NCBI GenBank assembly: GCA_021155855.1
Contig: JAJNAZ010000011.1
Location: 1 to 64,000 of the forward strand
DNA: 64,000 nt
From: Solirubrobacterales bacterium
GTDB taxonomy: Bacteria > Actinomycetota > Thermoleophilia > Solirubrobacterales > 70-9
Reading direction: 5' to 3'
This document shows positions 16,701 through 24,795 of this stretch, piece by piece. The translations under genes were made by a program, and so were the position numbers. The notes beneath the pieces are model-generated. The model saw only the letters and a program-made list of their open reading frames with translations. It searched no databases and was not told where the DNA came from. The first letter of the stretch is position 1. The number at the start of each line of letters is the position of its first letter.

Positions 16701-17189
16701 TCAGGGCTCGAACTGCTTTTGCTGCTTCGCGTCCCAGCCGGCCTTGACCGAGTCGCCCACCGTCCCATCGGGTTTGAGGATCTTGTATTCGACCGCGATC
16801 TTTGCGAAGTTGAGCGAGACCGAATCCACCGGCCCGACCTCGGACCCCTCCGCGTCACCGGTCTGGTACGAGGAGACGAGCAGATCGGAAAGCGAAAAGG
16901 TGAGAAAGTCGATTTGGTCCTTCCCTGCTTTGCGGCCCGTCAGCACAGCGCTCTTAAGGTGCTTCCCCGAGGCGCAGGCGAGCAAAAGCACCGGGCTTGC
17001 CTTCGAGAGCCGCGCAGTGATGTTGAAGTCCTGGATCTGCACCTTGCCGGAGCCTCCCCCGCTGCCGGGGTGCCCAACGGGGCCAGTCTCCCCCCAGGCC
17101 CACGATTGGACATCGATCTCGTCCTTGTGCTTGGCATCCGTGCTCTCGCCGGGAACACCGTCGATCTTTAGGAAATAGTCGACCACCAT
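16701..17189 (-). CDS. Hcp-like tube protein, second copy (Hcp1 family)
   Basis: This is a clear 162 aa member of the Hcp family (PF05638). It starts MVVDYFLKIDGVPGESTDAK, continues with DEIDVQSWAWGETG, then VQIQDFNITARLSKASPVLL and GKHLKSAVLTGRKAG, and ends with SVSLNFAKIAVEYKILKPDG. These are the standard blocks of Hcp ring proteins, and this copy is much closer to the classical family than the copy at 13912. The ATG at 17189 has GGAGGA 5 bases upstream. The next gene, a methyltransferase, begins 4 bases after its stop. Lone Hcp genes are known in actinobacteria that lack type VI machinery, where the role is unclear. The downstream UTR of other genes is far away, so this is a two-gene operon. 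Confidence 0.93.
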   Translation of the reverse strand: MVVDYFLKIDGVPGESTDAKHKDEIDVQSWAWGETGPVGHPGSGGGSGKVQIQDFNITARLSKASPVLLLACASGKHLKSAVLTGRKAGKDQIDFLTFSLSDLLVSSYQTGDAEGSEVGPVDSVSLNFAKIAVEYKILKPDGTVGDSVKAGWDAKQQKQFEP

Positions 17190-17222
17190 TCCTCCTCCAC
17201 TGGGCGGGAACCGGTGACCTGG

Positions 17223-17251
17223 ACGATCCTCCGCGCGATCCCGCCTGTCAA
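17223..17251 (-). promoter_or_regulatory. Candidate promoter of the Hcp-methyltransferase operon
   Basis: A perfect TTGACA (minus strand, 17251-17246) stands 17 bases before GATCGT (17228-17223), which keeps the A2 and T6 positions of the -10 box. The likely start of transcription is about 25-30 bases before the ATG at 17189, leaving room for the GGAGGA site. Confidence 0.55.
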
Positions 17252-17441
17252 GGGCCGGCGGCAGGCGGTGGACGTGGGGGACCCCAGGGGACGCATCGGC
17301 ACCGACCACCAGCGGGCTGCGGGGCGGAAGGCCGCTGGTTCAGGGCAGCGGGGACCTCTGAGAGTGGGTGTACGACCGAGGGCGTGTGGGCTCGGAGGAG
17401 TTTCGGTTCGCCGCGGCGGCGCCGGCGGTGCCGTTGGCGCG

Positions 17442-18161
17442 CTACCGGTTGGGCTGCCGGGGCCGAGGCCTCCGTCCGATCAGGGCAAGGAACAGCAGGA
17501 AAGCGAGGCACTGCGAACGCCGTTCCTCTCGCGGCCGCCGCGAGGATTCCTCAGATTGCACAGACGTCGGACGGCTGACTGAGGGCCTCGTGAAGCCGGT
17601 CAGGACTAGCAGCGATAGTGAGATGACTGCGACGAGGGCGTCCAAGAACCAGGCCCACTCTAGGTCGGACTCCGGACCATGACTCTCAAGAGGCCACCAG
17701 CTGTAGTTCCAGTTAATGATCAGAGCGGCGATACTCGGGGCGCCGAAGATCATGATGCCGGGGAGCCAGGTCAGCCAGCCCCAGGGAGGACGCACGGGCG
17801 TCAACAGGCGTCTTGGAAGCGCTTCTTACCACGACGGAAGCGGAGGCGTCGCAGCGTCGCCCTCATCCGGGCCGGCGCGCTGCAACACCGGCCACAGGCC
17901 CTCCTTGATGTAGTTCCCGACCCGGAGGATGCCGGCGCTGCGCGTCATATACGCCAGGCCCAGTCCACTTAGGACCAGCGGCAAGGCGAGAAGGATTTCA
18001 AGTCTCTGTTCGTCCTCCGCCTTCGCCCCGAACGCGAAACCTGCAATCGCGGCCGTGGCAGTCAAGGCCACGCTTACGATGGTCGTCTGCGCCTGGATGT
18101 GAGCGAGAGTCTCGGCTCGTAAGGCTTTGTACTCCTCGAGCGCGACGTCAACGCGTCCCAT
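17442..18161 (-). pseudogene. Membrane protein gene interrupted by an in-frame TAA
   Basis: The ATG at 18161 has GGGAGA about 8 bases upstream. The first part, 111 codons, reads VALEEYKALRAETLAHIQAQ followed by two hydrophobic helices (TIVSVALTATAAIAGFAFGA and ILLALPLVLSGLGLAYM) and stops at TAA (17828-17826) after PPLPSW. The same frame continues without interruption as EALPRRLLTPVRPPWGWLTW, then two more hydrophobic helices (LPGIMIFGAPSIAALIIN and FLDALVAVISLSLLVLTG), to a stop at 17442. The continuous style across the TAA argues for one gene of about 239 codons with a nonsense change, for example a lost tyrosine codon. A separate downstream gene starting with TTG at 17804 is the alternative. 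The function is unknown; the architecture is that of a small multi-pass sensor or effector membrane protein. Confidence 0.6.
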
Positions 18162-18559
18162 GAACGAATTCTCCCGCTCGCGTCCACCTGGGCCGGCTCC
18201 CGCAGCGGTTGCGCAAGAGCCCTGCCAACTTCGAAGGAGTGAGTCGGTCGACGACGAGGGGTGGTCGGTACGCACCCGTTGCACGACTGCGCGGATTTCC
18301 TGGCCTTGATGGAACAGGTCCTCAGGACCGTGACCATCTGATCGGCTCGTAGCTACTCGGGAGCGCGCGGTCCCAAGTTCGTGACCGCCTGGCCAAGTAG
18401 AGCTTGAGGTCGGATGCGGGGCAGACTCGGGCACCGGGCGTGGGCATCAATAGAAGAATGTCCTCGAAGGGGCTCCGCGCCAGGCGCTAACCCGGCGACA
18501 TCGAGCTGATCCGGCCTAGGACGCTTAGCGATGGGCGACTTCCTCGCCCACCCCGATCG
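18162..18559. other. Intergenic region, nothing recognised
   Basis: Base composition is a little less GC-rich than in the neighbouring genes. Possible frames are short, lack ribosome-binding sites and have no domain-like sequence. No RNA gene or strong hairpin is seen. Confidence 0.45.
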
Positions 18560-19468
18560 TCATTCGTCACAGCGAGGAAACTCTGCACGCTGAGTCTCGC
18601 AGTTCGCAACGTGCACCGCGAGCATTGACGCGGGAACATGCCAGCTGCTCTGCAGTTTGGTGTCGTAGAACACGAGCGTGCCGGCGTTGCGGCCGAGATA
18701 GCGGAGCCTCTTCTGGCGCCGATGTAGCCCGGCGAGCACCGAGTCCCGATCGGCGGTGGAGCCGGTCGGTTTCACATGAACCAGATCCGCGCGCACTGAA
18801 AGGAGCTCGATTCCGAGGAACCGGTAGGGCTCGACAACCTTCCCCGCCTTGACGTCGTCGGCGCGATCGTTCGCCCACATCGCGAAACCCACTGCGCCCA
18901 AGAGGCAAACGACGAGCACAGCGGCGGATGCCGCAATCACGACGCGCCGTCCCCGTCTCGGAAACTCCGTGGTTGTCAGTGCCTCGACTGTGCGACGAAC
19001 GACGACGAAAAGGATGAGCGACATCGCTGCGGCGATGATCAAGAGCAGCGCCACGCCCGCGATTCCACCGATGCCCGGTCCGTACTGCAAGCCTACGTCG
19101 CTCGGCCGGACACCTAGCTCTGTATAGAACTCGCTGTAGGCCACGATCAGCAGGCCGTAGACGAGCACAGCCCCGACCGCAAGCACCGCGGGGAGGGCAC
19201 TGGAGATGTCCTCCAGCACGATCTGGGCGGCTGTTTCCTTCTCGCCGTCGGTCTTGCTGTAGAGCGCCCCCCAGGTATCCGGCCCGACGGTTCCGTCGTC
19301 GTCGAGGCCGGCGTCCCTTTGGAACTCCTTGACCGCATTCTCAGTCGCCGGGCCAAAGACACCATCTACGGAGACGACGGCGGAGGACCGTGTGTTGAGG
19401 GCGTTCTGTAAGCCCTCGACTGTCTCGCCCTTCGACCCCTGCTTGACGGTCGGTGGAAGCTGAGCCAT
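18560..19468 (-). CDS. Peptidoglycan-binding-domain membrane protein (302 aa)
   Basis: Residues about 8-72 form a peptidoglycan-binding domain of the PF01471 type: GSKGETVEGLQNALNTR, then VDGVFGPATENAVKEFQRDA and GTVGPDTWGAL. Three hydrophobic helices follow: near 92-112 (ALPAVLAVGAVLVYGLLIV), 130-157 (GIAGVALLLIIAAAMSLILF) and 178-198 (VVIAASAAVLVVCLLGAVGF). The last 100 residues are soluble and contain the phrase TLVFYDTKLQSSWHVPASML. There is no signal peptide before the binding domain, so the N-terminus must either be inserted outwards or the domain works in the cytoplasm, where such modules can bind other ligands. It stands alone on the minus strand, downstream of nothing obvious. Its nearness to the Hcp genes could be meaningful or chance. 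Confidence 0.8.
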   Translation of the reverse strand: MAQLPPTVKQGSKGETVEGLQNALNTRSSAVVSVDGVFGPATENAVKEFQRDAGLDDDGTVGPDTWGALYSKTDGEKETAAQIVLEDISSALPAVLAVGAVLVYGLLIVAYSEFYTELGVRPSDVGLQYGPGIGGIAGVALLLIIAAAMSLILFVVVRRTVEALTTTEFPRRGRRVVIAASAAVLVVCLLGAVGFAMWANDRADDVKAGKVVEPYRFLGIELLSVRADLVHVKPTGSTADRDSVLAGLHRRQKRLRYLGRNAGTLVFYDTKLQSSWHVPASMLAVHVANCETQRAEFPRCDE

Positions 19469-19971
19469 CGCGCCTTCTCCTTGATCTCTCCCGGACGCCA
19501 GGTCAGGAGTTGTGTCGAAGCTACCTCAGCGATGGCGCATGGTCGATTAGTCCACACCCTGCTTCTTCTCGTCGGCACGCCAGTGTCGATGAGAATGTCT
19601 CGACCCCGGCAATTTGTCGCTGGGCGCCTCAGGGCTCACCGCCCGACCAAGCTCCCCGGCGGCCCCTGCCCATGTCCGCACGCGGCGGCGATCACGCCAC
19701 CGGCGAGAGTTGCGCGACACCTCGCCGGCCCATATGGTCACCCGACACGCCTTTGGCGAAAGGCCTAACCATGTCCGAGTTTGATCACGGGCCCCCGTTG
19801 TTTGGATTCCGCGATCAGACCTCGCGAATCTCGCTCCTGAAGCCCGCCCGGAGCCAGGTCACAGGCGCCTGGCGCCCGGGTACGCGATCGCACGCCGATC
19901 GCAAATCTGGCTGCGGCTCTCGCAGTCTGGGCACCAGACGTCCGTGCTTTGCAGGGACTTCTTGAATCTAA
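19469..19971. other. Intergenic region upstream of the membrane protein, nothing recognised
   Basis: A long open frame on the plus strand (19453-19965) has random-looking composition and no ribosome-binding site. The region presumably holds the promoter of the gene at 18560-19468 and the 3' flank of the tRNA, but I find no convincing box. Confidence 0.45.
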
Positions 19972-20062
19972 CGGAGGGGGAGGGATTCGAACCCTCGATG
20001 GACGAGAAAACGCCCATAACGGTTTTCGAGACCGCCGCATTCAACCACTCTGCCACCCCTCC
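19972..20062 (-). tRNA. tRNA-Ser (anticodon CGA)
   Basis: The 91-base gene folds by eye into a class II tRNA. The acceptor stem is GGAGGGG paired with CCCCTCC plus discriminator G. The anticodon stem GCGGT/ACCGT encloses loop CTCGAAA, giving anticodon CGA for the UCG codon. A long variable arm follows, and the T arm is GAGGG-TTCGAAT-CCCTC. CCA is not encoded. Confidence 0.95.
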
Positions 20063-20108
20063 AGTTGGCGGGTTTCAAGGCTAGCGGGGGACGGCGGGGC
20101 TGCGTCGC

Positions 20109-20597
20109 TCAGGCGCGGACGCCGGGGCCGGCGATCGCGTAGCGCAGGATCTCGACCACCTGCTCGGGGCTCTCGGCGGTCGCCATCGCCGCCCGGTCGA
20201 CCTCCTTCAGCGCGTGGGTGAGGTCGGGGTCATGGAGGGTGACGATTGGCTTGCCGAGGGCGGCGGCGTAGCCCGCCTCGAAGGCGGCGTTCCACTGGCG
20301 ATACTTGTCGCCGAAGCGGACGACGACCACGTCGGCGCGCCGCAGCAGCGTCTGGGTGCGGACGGCGTTGACTCCGGCGCCCTTGTGGTCCTTCCAGAAG
20401 CCCTCGTGCTCGGGACCGAGGATGTCGACGCCGACCTCATCGGAGGCGCCGTGGTCGGTCACCGGCGCCAGTAGCTCGACCGGCAACCCGGCGGCGCGCA
20501 CGCCGTCGGCGATCCGCTCGCGCCAGTCGGAATGGATCTCGCCGGAGAGGTAGACGTTCCAGGCGCCGTTCGCGGCGCTGCCGTTCTGCTCGGCCAT
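20109..20597 (-). CDS. YtoQ family protein
   Basis: The 162 aa protein contains NVYLSGEIHSDWRERIADGV near its start, then DVVVVRFGDKYRQWNAAFEA and GKPIVTLHDPDLTHALKEVD. This block order is that of the YtoQ family (TIGR03646), small proteins related to nucleoside deoxyribosyltransferase-like folds; their reaction is not established. The YLSGEIH and FEAGYAAALGKPI segments correspond to the nucleotide-handling loop and the catalytic-Glu region of that fold. The ATG at 20597 is preferred. It is the only full gene on this strand between the tRNA and the PPOX-type remnant upstream. No partner gene is evident. Confidence 0.88.
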   Translation of the reverse strand: MAEQNGSAANGAWNVYLSGEIHSDWRERIADGVRAAGLPVELLAPVTDHGASDEVGVDILGPEHEGFWKDHKGAGVNAVRTQTLLRRADVVVVRFGDKYRQWNAAFEAGYAAALGKPIVTLHDPDLTHALKEVDRAAMATAESPEQVVEILRYAIAGPGVRA

Positions 20598-20623
20598 CGG
20601 TTTCCGATCTTAGCCGTCGGCGG

Positions 20624-20736
20624 TCAGCGCTCGATCCGCAGCGTCTTGTGCCTGCCGGCGTCGAAGCGGGCCTCGACCGCGGCCGCGAAAACGGGGCCTC
20701 GAGCTCGATCTCTCCCCAGCGCGGTATCGGCGCCAT
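20624..20736 (-). pseudogene. N-terminal remnant of a pyridoxamine-phosphate-oxidase-like gene
   Basis: From an ATG at 20736 one frame reads MAPIPRWGEIELEAP and, after a one-base shift near 20690, another reads VFAAAVEARFDAGRHKTLRI before a TGA at 20624. Joined, they match the start of actinobacterial PPOX-family proteins, in which a W-x-E-I-E helix is followed by F-A-A-A-V-x-A-R-F and H-K-T-L. About 35 residues survive; the flavin-binding barrel is absent. It is a dead remnant lying just upstream of ytoQ. The family call is from memory of the pattern and should be tested by translated search. Confidence 0.55.
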
Positions 20737-20800
20737 CTTAGGCGCCGTCCTCCCCCGGCCACCGCGGCTACCTCAGGCCGACCGGGCGACCCCGGGGAAA

Positions 20801-20806
20801 TAGAAT
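20801..20806 (+). promoter_or_regulatory. Candidate -10 box for trpB2
   Basis: TAGAAT (20801-20806) lies 31 bases before the GTG start and upstream of a GAGAGGAG ribosome-binding site. No good -35 is visible at 17 bases distance, which is common in this group. Confidence 0.4.
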
Positions 20807-20837
20807 CCGAGCGGCCGGCGATCAGAGAGGAGCGCGC

Positions 20838-22205
20838 GTGAGCGTCAGCGAGCAGATCCAGTTCCCGCTGCCTGAGTCGGCGATCCCGACCCATTGGGTG
20901 AACCTGCTCGCGGACCTCCCCGGCGAGCCGCTGCCGCCGCTGCACCCCGCCACCAAGGAGCCGCTCGGGCCCGACGACCTGGCGCCGCTGTTCCCGATGG
21001 CGCTGATCGGCCAGGAGGTGTCGGCCGAGCCCGAGATCGAGATCCCCGACGAGGTCCGCGACGTCTATCGGCTCTGGCGACCAACCCCGCTGCTGCGCGC
21101 GCGGCGGCTCGAGCGCGCGCTTGATACCCCGGCCCACATCTACTACAAGTACGAGGGCGTCTCGCCGGCGGGCTCGCACAAGCCGAACACCGCGGTGGCG
21201 CAGGCCTACTTCAACCGGCAGGAGGGGGTGCGCAAGCTCGCGACCGAGACCGGCGCCGGACAGTGGGGCTCCGCGCTGGCGCTCGCCTGCCAGCTCTTCG
21301 GGCTCGAGTGCGAGGTGTTCATGGTCGGGGTCTCCTACGACCAGAAACCCTACCGGCGGGCGATGATCGAGGCCTGGGGCGGGACCGTCCATCGCAGCCC
21401 CTCCGAGCTCACCGAGGCGGGCCGCTCGCAGGGCGAGCACGACTCCGGCAGCCTCGGCATCGCGATCTCCGAGGCGGTCGAGGTCGCGGCCGGCAGCGAG
21501 GACACCAACTACACGCTCGGGTCGGTGCTCAACCACGTCTGCCTGCACCAGACCGTTATCGGCCAAGAGGCGATCGCCCAGCTCGAGCTCGCCGGCGAGT
21601 ACCCGGACGTGGTCGTCGGCTGCGTCGGCGGCGGCTCGAACTTCGCCGGCATCGCCTATCCCTTCCTGCGCGCCAACCTCCGCGACGGCAAGTCGACCCG
21701 CTTCGTCGCCGCCGAGCCGAGCGCCTGCCCGACCCTGACCCGGGGCGTCTACCGCTACGACTTCGGCGACACCGTCGGGCTCACCCCGCTGATGCCGATG
21801 TACACGCTCGGCCACGACTTCGTCCCCCCGCCGGTTCATGCCGGCGGTCTCCGCTATCACGGCGATGCGCCGAGCCTCTGCGCGCTGGTCAAGGAAGGGC
21901 TGGTGGAGCCGCGGGCGATCCACCAGACGAGCGCCTTCGAGGCGGCGATCCGGTTCGCGCGCACCGAGGGCATCATCCCCGGCCCCGAGCCGGCGCATGC
22001 GCTGCGGGCGGCGTTCGACGAGGCCGAGGCGGCGAGAGAGGCGGATGAGGAGCGGGTGATCCTGATCGGCCTCTCCGGCCACGGCCACTTCGACATGTCC
22101 GCCTATGAGGCGTTCCTCGGCGGCGAGCTCACCGACCTCGAGTTCAGCCAGGCGGAGATGGACGCCGCGATCGAGCGCCTGCCCGAGGCCCCGGTGCCCG
22201 GCTGA
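20838..22205 (+). CDS. TrpB2-type tryptophan synthase beta-like PLP enzyme
   Basis: The start is GTG at 20838 with GAGAGGAG about 8 bases upstream. The 455 aa protein belongs to the TrpB-related family (TIGR01415). It contains [15 protein letters not shown], the PLP-lysine motif [30 protein letters not shown], and the phosphate-binding loop [18 protein letters not shown]. It also has the long N-terminal extension of about 70 residues seen in TrpB2 proteins ([20 protein letters not shown]). Such enzymes condense indole and L-serine, or salvage indole, in the cytoplasm. No trpA or other trp gene is near, as usual for TrpB2, so a salvage or stand-alone role is more likely than channelling with TrpA. 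Confidence 0.93.
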   Translation: MSVSEQIQFPLPESAIPTHWVNLLADLPGEPLPPLHPATKEPLGPDDLAPLFPMALIGQEVSAEPEIEIPDEVRDVYRLWRPTPLLRARRLERALDTPAHIYYKYEGVSPAGSHKPNTAVAQAYFNRQEGVRKLATETGAGQWGSALALACQLFGLECEVFMVGVSYDQKPYRRAMIEAWGGTVHRSPSELTEAGRSQGEHDSGSLGIAISEAVEVAAGSEDTNYTLGSVLNHVCLHQTVIGQEAIAQLELAGEYPDVVVGCVGGGSNFAGIAYPFLRANLRDGKSTRFVAAEPSACPTLTRGVYRYDFGDTVGLTPLMPMYTLGHDFVPPPVHAGGLRYHGDAPSLCALVKEGLVEPRAIHQTSAFEAAIRFARTEGIIPGPEPAHALRAAFDEAEAAREADEERVILIGLSGHGHFDMSAYEAFLGGELTDLEFSQAEMDAAIERLPEAPVPG

Positions 22206-22250
22206 GTCGGGGGCTGATCGGGCTCGTTCGCCGCCGGGCCCTCTGCTCAC

Positions 22251-22435
22251 CAAAGTCAGCGCCCGCGCCTCGATCCCGACGACGAGGTCGACCCGGTGTC
22301 GAGCCGCCCGTTCGACGGCCATTCGAGTGCCGCCGCGCTGGCGCTCGGATCGAGCAGCAGCGGGGTGATGTCCTTGAACACGATCCCTGACCGGGGGAAG
22401 TCGGGGATGTCGCGAACGTACCGGCGGACGTCCAC
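22251..22435 (-). pseudogene. apt: Remnant of adenine phosphoribosyltransferase (apt)
   Basis: From a GTG at 22435 the frame reads [20 protein letters not shown] then [16 protein letters not shown], the unmistakable start of Apt. One base is then missing near 22323, and the next frame continues [20 protein letters not shown]. That second block is the conserved strand that precedes the flexible loop in Apt. Homology ends around 22251, so the PRPP-binding motif and the C-terminal half are gone. It lies between trpB2 and a tRNA-Ser gene. A normal Apt has about 170-180 residues; about 60 remain. The gene is both frameshifted and truncated, so a single sequencing error cannot explain it. Confidence 0.8.
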
Positions 22436-22470
22436 GGATCCGACCCTACCCGGCTATCGTCACCCGTCCG

Positions 22471-22559
22471 GGAGAGGTGACCGAGTGGCTTAAGGTGCGC
22501 GACTGGAAATCGCGTGGGCGGTGAAAGCTGCCTCGTGGGTTCGAATCCCACCCTCTCCG
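22471..22559 (+). tRNA. tRNA-Ser (anticodon GGA)
   Basis: The 89-base gene has acceptor stem GGAGAGG/CCTCTCC with discriminator G, D arm ending in TGGCTTAAGGTGC, anticodon loop CTGGAAA (anticodon GGA, reading UCC and UCU), a long class II variable arm, and T arm GTGGG-TTCGAAT-CCCAC. CCA is not encoded. Confidence 0.95.
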
Positions 22560-22620
22560 CTGCACCCTTGCGGCACACTCCGCGCATCACATACGCGCCC
22601 GGGGCCGCCAGGCTGGCGGC

Positions 22621-23545
22621 ATGGCCGAACCGCTCGAACCTTGGCCCGGTCCGCGGGCCGAAGTCAGATCAATTCGTGTGGCGAGGATGGCCGGACGCCA
22701 GGAGGGCGTCCTCAGCCATGGCCAGCTGATCGAGCTCGGCATGAGTCCAAGCGCGATCTCTCGGTGGTTGCGGGCGGGGCGCCTGCATCCCGTGCATCGC
22801 GGCGTCTACGCGGTCGGCCACACCATCCTCGGCACCGAGGGCAGGGTCCGGGCGGCGTTGCTGTACGCCGGCCAAGGAGCCGGGCTCAGCCATACGACCG
22901 CCGCGTGGTGGTGGCGATTGATCAAGACCGGACCACGGCGCATCCACATCAGCAGCGCCAGGGACATTCGGTCGACGCGCGCGATCGAAGCCCACCGGCC
23001 GAAGGCCCTGGAGTTGACGCATCATCGCCGGCTCCCGGTCACGACCGTCGCCCGGACCCTGCTCGATCTGGCCGCGACGCTCCCGTTCGCCGATGTCCGC
23101 CGGGCGCTCGCCGAAGCGGACCATCGGCGATTGCTGCGACCACAGGAGGTCGACGGGGTGCTCGGCCGGGGGCGACCGGGTAGCGCCGCGCTGTCGCGCG
23201 CTCGAGCGACATCTCCCCGCTCTCGCCGAAACGCTGAGCGTGCTTGAAGAACGGTTCCTGATCCTCTGTGAATCGAGCGGCATGATGCCCCCGGAGGTGA
23301 ACGTCACGCTCGCGGGGCTCAAGGTCGACGCGCTCTGGCGTGGACAACGGGTGATCGTCGAGCTCGACGGGCACGAGGCGCACTCCTACCCGGCGGCGGC
23401 GGAGCGTGACCGCCGGCGCGATCTCGTACTGCGCGGCGCCGGGTACGAGATCCGCCGTTACACCTGGCAGCAGATCACCGAACACCCCGAGCAGGTGATC
23501 GGCGACCTGAGCGCAGCACTCCGCTCGAACACCGAAGCGATCTGA
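22621..23545 (+). pseudogene. AbiEi-like/DUF559 protein gene with a single-base frameshift
   Basis: The first 190 codons from the ATG at 22621 encode an AbiEi-type winged-helix region: MAGRQEGVLSHGQLIELGMS, then HPVHRGVYAVGH and LPVTTVARTLLDLAATLPF. Near 23194 one extra base shifts the frame; the next frame reads RALERHLPALAETLSVLEER and ends with a DUF559-like nuclease fold, VDALWRGQRVIVELDGHEAH and RDLVLRGAGYEIRRYTWQQI. Joined, they give the usual 300 aa AbiEi_N/DUF559 fusion that is abundant in Solirubrobacterales. The E-x-D-G core of the nuclease fold is intact (VELDGHEAH). Without correction the product ends at 23247 as a truncated DNA-binding part. No AbiEii-type toxin gene is next to it. 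The break may be real or an assembly error. Confidence 0.8.
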
Positions 23546-23642
23546 CTCGTGCCCGCTGAGCGGGGCGAAAGCCGATTACTTCGAATCGGGTGGGCACCCC
23601 CGGCTGCCGAAACAGGCCAAGACGGCCGCGTGAGCTCTCGCG

Positions 23643-24311
23643 CTACAGGTAGTCGTCCGCGTGCGCAGGCTTGCTGCGTCCCTCGACTACTTGGTAGGGG
23701 ATCGCGAGGAGCCAGGAGGCGACCGCGAGCGTGGTGCTCACGAACGCGAGCGGGATCGAGAGCGCGAAGAAGATCACCGGCGAGAGCGAGACCCTGACCC
23801 CCCATCGGTAGACGTCCTCGGGGATCGACCTTTCGAGCAGCCGGTTGCGCTTCGCGTGCCGGAAGAGCACGACCTCCATCCCGCTGACCAGCGCGACGGT
23901 GACCGCGTAGACCGCGATCGAGAGCGGGTTCTCGAAGTAGTTGCCCAGCAGGCCGGTGGGAAACGGGAGGAAGGCGATGAACAGCAGGTAGATCAGGTTG
24001 AGCCCGATCCAGCCGCGGTCGAGCGCCGCCAAACGCGAGCAGAAGCCGTGGTGGGCGGCCCAATAGCGACCGATGACCAAGAAGCTGATCAAGAAGCTGA
24101 TGAAGCTTCCGAGGTCGTCATAGAGGGCATCCGCGAGGTCGCCGACGCTCTCCGTCTCGCTCAGGTCCGGCACCTCGAGCCCGACCACGAGCAATGTCAT
24201 CGCGATCGCGAACAGGGCGTCGCTGAAGGCGAGCACGCGGGTGAACTCGTCGCTCCCCCGCTCGAAGCGTCGGCGCGGTCGGGCGGAGTCGCGGCGGCCG
24301 GATGCCTCCAT
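23643..24311 (-). CDS. TMEM175-family potassium channel-like membrane protein (DUF1211)
   Basis: The 222 aa protein carries the TMEM175 signature near its start, RVLAFSDALFAIAMTLLVVG, in which the F-S-D element lines the pore of bacterial TMEM175 channels. Five or six hydrophobic helices follow, including SFISFLISFLVIGRYWAAHH, LIYLLFIAFLPFPTGLLG and SLSPVIFFALSIPLAFVST. The H-H after RYWAA and the L-P-F-P-T element are also typical. Bacterial members conduct potassium as tetramers. I chose the ATG at 24311 (MEASGRRDSARPRRRFERGS) because upstream sequence overlaps the tadA gene. It follows tadA by 13 bases and may be co-transcribed with it. Confidence 0.88.
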   Translation of the reverse strand: MEASGRRDSARPRRRFERGSDEFTRVLAFSDALFAIAMTLLVVGLEVPDLSETESVGDLADALYDDLGSFISFLISFLVIGRYWAAHHGFCSRLAALDRGWIGLNLIYLLFIAFLPFPTGLLGNYFENPLSIAVYAVTVALVSGMEVVLFRHAKRNRLLERSIPEDVYRWGVRVSLSPVIFFALSIPLAFVSTTLAVASWLLAIPYQVVEGRSKPAHADDYL

Positions 24312-24324
24312 CTGCCGGCAGAGG

Positions 24325-24795
24325 CTACCCGCGCCGTTGGGCGAAGAACGTGCGCAGCAACGTCGCGGACTGCTCGCCGAGCAAGCCGGATTCCACCGTC
24401 GGCCGATGGTTGAGCCGGGGCTCGGAGAGCACATTGAGGACGCTTCCGGCGGCGCCGGCCTTGGGGTCGGGGGCGCCGATCACAACGCGCGGGATCCGCG
24501 CGAGGACGATCGCGCCCGCGCACATCGCGCACGGCTCCAGCGTGACGTAGAGGACCGAGTCCGGGACGCGCCAGCCGCCGAGCCGTCGGGAGGCCGCGCG
24601 CAGCGCCAGGATCTCCGCGTGGGCGGTGGGATCGGCCTGGCGCTCGCGCTCGTTGCCGGCCGCCCCGACGACCTCGCCCCCACGCACCACCACGGCGCCG
24701 ATCGGCACGTCGCCGTGCTCGGCGGCGCGCGCGGCCTGGGCCAGGGCGAGGCGCATGAACCGCTCGTCGACGGTGGAGAAGCGGGGCTCGGTCAC
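24325..24795 (-). CDS. tadA: tRNA-specific adenosine deaminase TadA (nucleoside deaminase)
   Basis: The 156 aa protein has the zinc deaminase motifs PTAHAEILALRAASR (His ligand and catalytic Glu) and LEPCAMCAGAIVLARI (two Cys ligands). The flanking sequences DVPIGAVVVRGGEVVGAAGN and SVLNVLSEPRLNHRPTVESG are those of TadA rather than of cytidine or guanine deaminases. TadA converts A34 of tRNA-Arg(ACG) to inosine in the cytoplasm. The start is GTG at 24795; a GATACT box lies 6 bases before it, which suggests a leaderless transcript. The TMEM175-like gene follows on the same strand. Confidence 0.94.
   Translation of the reverse strand: MTEPRFSTVDERFMRLALAQAARAAEHGDVPIGAVVVRGGEVVGAAGNERERQADPTAHAEILALRAASRRLGGWRVPDSVLYVTLEPCAMCAGAIVLARIPRVVIGAPDPKAGAAGSVLNVLSEPRLNHRPTVESGLLGEQSATLLRTFFAQRRG

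Noticed and set aside
1-17189. Type VI secretion system or contractile phage tail
   Set aside because: Only Hcp proteins are present; no TssB/TssC sheath, ClpV, VgrG, TssJLM, baseplate or terminase motif was found in the window. A system outside the left edge cannot be excluded.
19453-19965. 170-codon plus-strand frame before tRNA-Ser
   Set aside because: Random-looking composition and no ribosome-binding site.
20610-22322. 570-codon frame opposite trpB2
   Set aside because: Its first 30 codons are the shifted apt remnant; the rest is the complement of TrpB2 with no domain.
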